Part shown: in pieces, positions 57,811-64,000 of the stretch
Layout: each line of letters starts with the position of its first letter
Numbering within the stretch: position 1 is the stretch's first letter
NCBI RefSeq assembly: GCF_040939455.1
Contig: NC_134104.1
Span: forward strand, 141,954,501-142,018,500
Origin: Microcebus murinus
Lineage: Eukaryota > Chordata > Mammalia > Primates > Cheirogaleidae
DNA: 64,000 nucleotides
Direction: 5' to 3'
The notes under the pieces: model-generated
The model's database searches: none
The model's input: the letters and a program-made list of their open reading frames with translations, nothing else
What the model was told of the DNA's origin: nothing
Position numbers and translations under genes: made by a program

Positions 57811-59394
57811 TTTTATAATGAGAAAAGAAATAAAATAAACATTATAATATATTATGAAAGCTGAAGAGTTGGTATTTTGTATTTGGGACTTATTTTATTG
57901 TGTTTAAAAAATGTTTTCTTCTCAGTAAATGAAAGACATTTATTTGTTCCTAATAATCCACTGTTTTGAAGCATTTAGAGAAGGTATTATTTTTCAATTT
58001 GAGAGAAGTTAGATTACATTTGTAGGCTCCTGTGAAGTGCCCAGGAGAGGAGAGGTTATTTTTAAAAAGAGGAAATAAGGGATAGAATAATTTCCCAGAG
58101 AAGATTGGATAGGTTTATTCGAAGATCCCAGGTTACTTGTGAAGAAGAGAAGAGATTCTAGCGAAAGACAGGCATTAATAAGATTTCATGGATAGGGATA
58201 GGAAGCAAATGGAATTTGTACTTGACAGACTCAATTTCCTGTGCCAAGTAGGAGGCAAGGTCATTTACTGAGAAACAAAAAATTAGGTGGACTAGAGCCC
58301 TTAATGAAATGCATGAAAATTTGAAAAGCACTTTTAAAATGAAAAAGGTTCTGACCAGGGGACTGTAAATAAATCATTACCTGGTTATAGAAAAGACTTG
58401 TGTAATGGCACTATTTATACACTTATGATATTTTGGTTAATATAATCTAAAGTTTGGGATGGAAGAGAAGGTGATGGATTGATCCAGGATGAGGACTATT
58501 TGAAGGTTTGTAAGAAGAGACAGGTTGAGAGAAAAGAAGTAAAACATAGCGAAGAAAGACAGGGATGCTAATGGTAATACCATGGTTAGGAAGATTTATT
58601 TTGACATATATGCAGGGTTGGACAGAAGATTATCCAGGGCCGAGTTTCACTTACTCTCTACTAGGGGCAAGATCACACAACTGCAGTATAATATACGACA
58701 TGATATATGTCATAAAAGGGATATACACAACACTTTGAGAAAACAATTTAGGAAAAATTAATGTTTTGCTTACGGGGTGATACAAGTGGGGGAGGGGATC
58801 ATGAAAAGAATTTAGAGTGATCTTTAAAGTGTAAATGGGTAGTTAGAACTCGGTCCTCTCTCAAGCAGAAGTTGGCCACGAGTATGTTCAAGTATCCATT
58901 CCTTCAACAAACATTTGAGCACCTGCTATGCCAGATGGTTTTGTAAGTATTTTAATACCTGGGGGGAATATAATGCTAAAAAGCCCCTTTCCATGGAGTT
59001 TGTATTACAGCAGGGAAAATAAACAACACACAAGATAAAAAACTAAAAATATAGTATGTTAGATGGCATAAAGTGCTAAAGAGAAAAATAGATAAAGCCA
59101 CAGGCTGTTGTCGCTGGTGCTGGGTGGTGTGGGTGCATCACTCAATGGGTCATGTCAGGTGGACAGAGCACACTCCTCAAAAATGTTGATTCTTATGCCC
59201 ATTGGCTCGCTGCACCAACTTGTAACAGGGAGATATTTTACGGTAGAGAATATCACAAGGTGCTATATGAGATTGATAGAAACTATTTGGAAGAGTAGGC
59301 AAATATTCTCTGGATGCCTGTAGACTACTAAAATGGGGAATCCCTAAGCACAGCTGTGGAACTGTTGTAACTCAGAAATATTAAAGATGGAAGG
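57811..59394. other. Mostly unassigned sequence
   Basis: About 58895-59095 ('cttcaacaaacatttgagca', 'cctttccatggagtttgtat', 'tagatggcataaagtgctaa') resembles a common ancient mammalian repeat whose class I cannot settle. No gene recognised. Confidence 0.4.
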
Positions 59395-59525
59395 AATGTT
59401 ATCCATGGCCTAACTCGACCTCCTCACTTTAGAGTGCTTGTGGGGTTAAGTGGTTTGCTCAAGGGTGCACAGAGAGTTGATGGCAGACCTGATGTTCAAG
59501 TCCCCTTCTGCTTCCATTAAACCAA
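59395..59525 (+). mobile_element. MIR SINE fragment
   Basis: 'gtggggttaagtggtttgct', 'caagggtgcacagagagttg' and 'atggcagacctgatgttcaa' match the MIR core and 3' half. Confidence 0.75.
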
Positions 59526-60029
59526 CTTTTCATTTTGCCTCAGGCAGACTGTAGGCCTTGGAGAGGGAGCATGACCTTGAAGAAATAGGGCTGGATAGAG
59601 AGCTGTGAGAGAGTATTTAATAAGGGGCCACCTTGTGTCAGGTACACTTCCAGGATTTCCACTTCCATTGTCTTATTTTTCTCTCATGACAGCCATTTAA
59701 GGAAGATTTTTATGATTCTATACTTCCTTCTGATTTTTTAAGGAATGACAATATTGCATATATTAACTGAAGACTCCTGGGTACCACACCTGAATTCCAC
59801 ATTCCTCCTTTCCCAGCATAAACTATCATCTTGAACCCAGTATTTCTTTAGCCCTTGAATGATTTTATATCGTTACACTTAAGTACATATTAAAGGAATA
59901 AATAACATTATTTCAACTCTTCAAATTGTATATTAGTTTTACTCCGATATAGATTTTACTTACAAATATTTTTTTGAAATTTATCCAAGTCCATACATGA
60001 ATTTTATATAATTCTTTATTTTTATATAC
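59526..60029. other. Unassigned sequence
   Basis: No gene or named repeat recognised. Confidence 0.4.
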
Positions 60030-60900
60030 ACATTATTTTTTAGCAAAATTGAGCACGAAGTACAGAGGGTTCCCATAAGCAAAATTGGGCAGGAGGTACA
60101 GAGGGTTCCTGTAAGTTCCTTGCCCCAGTCACACAGCCTCCTCTCCAATAACATTCTGTACCAGAGTGGTACATTTTTTGCAACTGAGGAAGCAGTATTG
60201 ACACATGTATTATTAACTAAAACCATGGTTTTAGACTTTTATGTGTTATGACCAATGCATAATGTTTTGTGTCTACCATTACAGTGTCATGCAGAATAGT
60301 GTCACTGCCATAGGAATCCCTTGTGCCAGACCCGTATATCCCTCCCCCCATCCCCTTGAATCTCTGGCAACCATTGATCTTTTTACTGTCTCCATAGTTT
60401 TGCCTTTTCCAGAATGTCATATAATTGGAACCATACAGCATGAAGGTTTTTAAAATTGGCTTCTTTCACTTAGTAATATGCAACCAAAGTTCTTCCATGC
60501 CTTTTCATGGCCTGAGGGCCTATTTCTTTTTAGTGCTGAGTTATTAAATATATTCCATTGTCTAGATGCATCGCTCTTTATATATTTACTTACCAAATGG
60601 CATCTTGGCTGTTTCCAAGTTTTGTCATTCATTTATCAATAACGCTGCTATACACATCAAGATATAAGCTTTTGTACGGAAATAAGTTTTCAATTTATTT
60701 GGGTAAATACCAATGAGCATGATTGCTGGATTGTACGGTAAGAGTATACTCAGTTTTGTAAGAAACTGACTATCTTTCAAATTGGCTATACCATATTTCA
60801 TTCACTTTAATCATGCTAATTTAGAATGATATTATGTAAATATGTCAAAATTTTTTTATCTACTCTCACTTGTGGTGAATTAGGTGGTCTCAAGTCCAAT
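60030..60900 (-). mobile_element. L1ME/L1MC-like 3' region
   Basis: Complement of an old L1: 'ataacattctgtaccagagt', 'gtgtctaccattacagtgtc', 'actgtctccatagttttgcc', 'gcttctttcacttagtaata', 'gcaccttttcatgg'-like words and 'tttgggtaaataccaatgag'. It contains a 36-bp tandem duplication at 60042-60113. The right edge is uncertain. Confidence 0.82.
60042..60113. repeat. Tandem duplication, 2 x 36 bp, within L1
   Basis: Units at 60042-60077 and 60078-60113 start 'agcaaaattg' and share 'gtacagagggttcc'. A few substitutions show that the duplication is not recent. Confidence 0.9.
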
Positions 60901-61334
60901 TTGCATTCTTGTATGTATCTTCTTCAGTACATTAAGTGTTTTTCTAAGTTATGGCCATAGATGTGGAATTTATGGTTTGTTAATGATGCATATCTCGAAG
61001 TTTATTGTATGTTTTCAGAGTGATCTCCAAATAAATTGTTTCAATTTATACTTGCTCTGTAAATATATGAGAGTTCTTCATTTTATAAATTATGAGCCAG
61101 GATTTGATATTGTCAGTCTTAATATTTTAATTCAGTCTAAGAGCTGTGAACTGGAAATTCAATGTTCTTTCATCTTTTATTTGTTTAATTATGAAGAGTT
61201 GGGCATAATCTTATGTTTATTGGTCATTTGATGTTTGTGTTTTGTGAAATTCCATGTTCATACCTTTTATATGTATTCAAGCTCAGACTGTAAATATTTT
61301 TCTAATTGATTTCTAGGAATTCTTTTTATATTCT
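60901..61334. other. Unassigned AT-rich sequence
   Basis: May include more of the old minus-strand L1. The 115-codon plus frame at 60884-61231 has no recognisable domain. Confidence 0.35.
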
Positions 61335-61425
61335 GGATAATAGTAATGATTGCTAACCCTTACTGAGCTCTGTTCCTGGTATTTTCTGAGCATTTTAGAT
61401 ATATGAATATAATAAATGGCTCAAT
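61335..61425 (+). mobile_element. MIR 5' part (tentative)
   Basis: 'ataatagtaatgattgctaa', 'cccttactgagctctgttcc' and 'ttctgagcattttagatata' resemble the MIR 5' half. The matching 3' half may be at 62010-62110. Confidence 0.45.
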
Positions 61426-61430
61426 ATACT

Positions 61431-61461
61431 TTTTTTTCTTTTCTTTTCTTTTCTTTTCTTT

Positions 61462-61509
<48 letters not shown>

Positions 61510-61749
61510 TTCTTCCTTTCTTCCTTTCTTCCTTTCTTCCTTTCTTCCTTTCTTCCTTTCTTCCTTTCTTTCCTTTCTTTCCTTTCTTTCCTTTCTTTCC
61601 TTTCTTTCCTTTCTTTCCTTTCTTTCCTTTCTTTCCTTCTTTCCTTCTTTCCTTCTTTCCTTCTTTCCTTCTTTCCTTCTTTCCTTCTTTCCTTCTTTCC
61701 TTCTTTCCTTCTTTCCTTCTTTCCTTCTTTCCTTCTTTCCTTCTTTCCT

Positions 61750-61797
<48 letters not shown>

Positions 61798-61800
61798 TTT
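61431..61800. repeat. Polypyrimidine tract, five-phase, mirror-symmetric
   Basis: About 370 bases of pure C/T on the plus strand. Phases from left to right: (TTTTC)n and (TTTC)n to about 61508; seven TTTCTTCC (CC pairs every 8 bp, 61515-61564); eight TTTCTTTCC (every 9 bp, 61572-61636); fourteen TTCTTTCC (every 8 bp, 61643-61748); (TTTC)n to about 61798. The first and third 8-mers are mirror images of each other and the 9-mer is its own mirror. Long open frames on both strands here (up to 174 codons of Lys/Arg/Glu or Phe/Leu/Ser) are artefacts of the repeat. Confidence 0.97.
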
Positions 61801-61805
61801 GTTCT

Positions 61806-62009
61806 TGCAAGTGTGAAATGAAGGACAAGATAGATTCACAGAGCAAGAGTAAGATACATTAGCCATAAGTGATGACCAGACCACCCTGTCATAACAAGAG
61901 GGCCCTGATTATGGTCTACGGTCCTGTTTTATAGTGTCTGGGTTAGGCTCTCCTTGTGGTTTAGACATCACCACTGAACCGCTTTGTCAATAAAGTTTTA
62001 AGCTAGGTA
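61806..62009. other. Unassigned sequence
   Basis: Short non-repetitive stretch between the pyrimidine tract and the MIR fragment. Confidence 0.4.
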
Positions 62010-62110
62010 ATACATCCATTTTGTAGATGAGGAAATGGAGGTTACTAAAAAATTAAGTTAATCAAGCTCAGTTTAAAGTAATAAATCCATAATCTCTAAT
62101 TTGGAAAGTT
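62010..62110 (+). mobile_element. MIR 3' part
   Basis: 'catccattttgtagatgagg', 'aaatggaggttactaaaaaa' and 'taatcaagctcagttt' fit the MIR 3' half. Confidence 0.6.
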
Positions 62111-62236
62111 CATACGTCCATAAGTCATAAGCTCAGCTGGCTCCAAAAAGGTTTATGTCAGAATAGCTTTTCCATAAGGTTTTATAGCTGGGAAAATAAG
62201 TTGCCTCTCCCCTTATCCTTAGTCAAAATTATGTTT

Positions 62237-62630
62237 TTACATTTTTTTATTGACACACAATAATTGTACAATTTGTGAGGTAAAATGTGCTATTTTGCTA
62301 CATGCATACATTTTGTAATGATCACATCATGGTAAGTAGCATATCCATCACTGTAAACATTTATCATTTTTTTGTTGCGAGGATGTTCAAAAGACTCTCT
62401 TTTAGCTATTTGAAATATATGATACATCAGTGTTAGCTATCGTCATCCTACTGTGCAATAGAGTACTAGAGTTTCTCCCTCCTACCTGAGCAAGCTCTCC
62501 CCATCTCCCCTGAGTCTCATTTTCCCCAGTTTGTAGAAACTGCTATTCTACTCTCAGCTTCTATGAGATCAGTTTTTTTTAGATTTCACATGTGAGTGAG
62601 ATCATGTAGTATCATGGTTATTATTTGTTC
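62237..62630 (-). mobile_element. L1 3' UTR (L1PB/L1MA-like)
   Basis: Complement of the 3' UTR: 'acacacaataattgtacaat', 'atcacatcatggtaagtagc', 'tagctatcgtcatcctactg' and 'gtgagtgagatcatgtagta'. Confidence 0.82.
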
Positions 62631-62700
62631 TTTTCTTTCATATGAACTTTAGGTTGACTTTATTAAGTTTTATGAAACTCCTTGTGTAATTTCTTTTTAA

Positions 62701-62835
62701 ATTTTTTTTTTTATTTCAGCATAATATGGGGTTACAAATGTTTAGGTTACATATATTTCCCTTGCCCCACCTGAGTCAGAGCTTCAAGCATGTCCATCCC
62801 CCAGATGGTGCACATCACACTCATAGTTGGATATC
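62701..62835 (-). mobile_element. Strepsirrhine L1 3' end
   Basis: A T-run, 'atttcagcataatatggggt', 'acaaatgtttaggttacata', 'gagtcagagcttcaagcatg' and 'atcccccagatggtgcacat'. Truncated shortly after this. Confidence 0.9.
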
Positions 62836-64000
62836 TTTATAGGGTACACGTAATGTTTTGATGCAGGCATACAGTGTAAAGGAATCAAATCAATATAATT
62901 TGGGTATCCATCACCTCAGGCAATTTGAAATTTCTTTGTGTTAGGAACATTCCATTTGTACTCTTAGTTATTTTATGTCATACCCTAATTTATCGTTGAT
63001 TATAGTCACTTTGCTGTGCAATCAAGTATTGTTCATTCTATCCAATGAACTATTTTTTCCACCCATTAACCATCCCCACCTTATCCCCCACTGCCCATGA
63101 CCCTTCCCAGCCTCTAGTAACTGTCATTCTACTGTCTTTCTCCATGAGATCAATTGTTTTTTATACTTAGTTCACACATATGAGTGAGAACATATAACAT
63201 TTGTCTTTCTGTGCTTGGCTTATTTCACTATCACTCATATCAATACTTTATTTCTTTTCATTCCCAAATAATTTTCCATCATATGGACATACCACATTTT
63301 ATTTATACATCAGTCAGCTGATTTATACATTAGTCAGTTAGGTTGTTGCACTTTTTGTCTACTGTAAGCAATAATGTTATGAATATTTATCTAAAAGTTT
63401 TTGTGTGAACATGCTTTCATTTCTCTTTCGTACATACATTGGAGTGCAGTTGTTAGATTGTATATGATTACTATACATTTAACATTTTGAGGAACTGCTA
63501 AACTGTTTTCAAAAGCACCTGCAATCTGTGACATTCATACTAGCCACATATGGGGGCTCCAATTTCTCCACATTCTTGCTAATGCTTGTTATCTATCTTT
63601 AAGCTCTTCAGGCAAAATGATCTTACCATGGTTTTGATTTGCATTTTCCTGATGTTTAACAGCATTGAGCATTGTTTTCATGTGTCTATTGGCTATTAAT
63701 GTCAATTTGGATACTTTCCCATTTTAAATATGTTTGTCTTTTTATTATTGAAGTTGTAATATTTCTGTGTATTCTGGATACTCAAGTCTCTTAGTATATA
63801 TATAACTTACAGTTATTTTCTACCATTCTATTGCTTGTCTTTTCACTTTTTGATATATAATTTGAAACAAATATTTGTAAATTTGATGAAGTCCAGTTAT
63901 ATTTTTCATTGTTGTATATATAGGCTTTTTGTGTCATATAATGTCTTTGCCTAACTAAAGGTTATGATGATTTTCTACTATATTTTCTTCTAAGCATTTC
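62836..64000 (-). mobile_element. L1 (L1MA/L1MB-like), runs off the window
   Basis: Complement of the 3' UTR, then ORF2: 'gtacacgtaatgttttgatg', 'ttgggtatccatcacctcag', 'tagtcactttgctgtgcaat', 'ccatcatatggacataccac', 'ccatggttttgatttgcatt' and 'atttgatgaagtccag'. The element continues past position 64000. Confidence 0.9.

Noticed and set aside
61360..61884. Open frames of up to 174 codons on both strands, rich in Lys/Arg/Glu or Phe/Leu/Ser
   Set aside because: They are direct translations of the polypyrimidine microsatellite.
1..64000. Bacterial-style operons, ribosome binding sites or terminators
   Set aside because: The Alu, MIR, L1 and MaLR content shows vertebrate nuclear DNA, so such features are not expected and none was seen.

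Overview
The window is nuclear DNA from a strepsirrhine primate, most likely a lemur. Two sequence classes support this. The three Alu copies have the strepsirrhine form: body phrases such as 'gagcaagagtgagacc', 'ggctgacgcca' and, in the first copy, an AT-rich linker between the monomers. About ten L1 fragments end in the 3' tail 'gtacccccataatatgctgaaataaaa', which I know from lemur-type L1s. I find no protein-coding exon, rRNA, tRNA or other functional RNA gene that I can support. The sequence is AT-rich, and the open reading frames are short and lie in transposon remnants, microsatellites or unsupported sequence. It reads as gene-desert or deep intronic DNA.

Layout. 1-13 kb: unclassified old repeats, two plus-strand Alus and one minus-strand Alu, L1M pieces, a MIR, and a 31-bp L1 insertion. 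13-19 kb: L1M pieces, two MLT1-class LTRs, and two compound microsatellites lying inside an inverted repeat pair with a 1.6 kb spacer. A non-repetitive block at 16.6-17.2 kb may be conserved non-coding DNA. 19-25 kb: a long minus-strand L1M, then a HAL1-like/L1 element (ORF1 and 5' region, minus strand), each hit by a younger L1 3' fragment. 25-34 kb: L2, MIR, a clean young L1 insertion with a 13-bp target-site duplication (TSD), older L1s, and a nested stack. In the stack, a minus-strand L1 was hit by a minus-strand MLT1 LTR and by a plus-strand MLT1 LTR, and the second LTR was itself hit by a complete MST (ERVL-MaLR) provirus with both LTRs. 34-39 kb: mostly unassigned single-copy-looking sequence with one small retroposon (16-bp TSD) and an L2-like stretch. 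39-43.3 kb: a long plus-strand L1M interrupted by a MER2-like DNA transposon, a 5'-inverted lemur L1 and another L1 3' end. 43-64 kb: an MLT1, MIRs, a direct-repeat pair around a minus-strand L1, more L1s, a Tigger-like DNA element, a roughly 370-bp mirror-symmetric polypyrimidine tract (61.43-61.80 kb), and minus-strand L1 to the end.

No genes act together here; the content is a record of transposition. The strongest structural observations are the nested stacks with readable TSDs, two ultra-short retroposons with intact TSDs, the 5'-inverted L1, and the mirror-symmetric polypyrimidine tract. Family names come from recalled consensus features and were not checked by a search. Edges of old elements are approximate.
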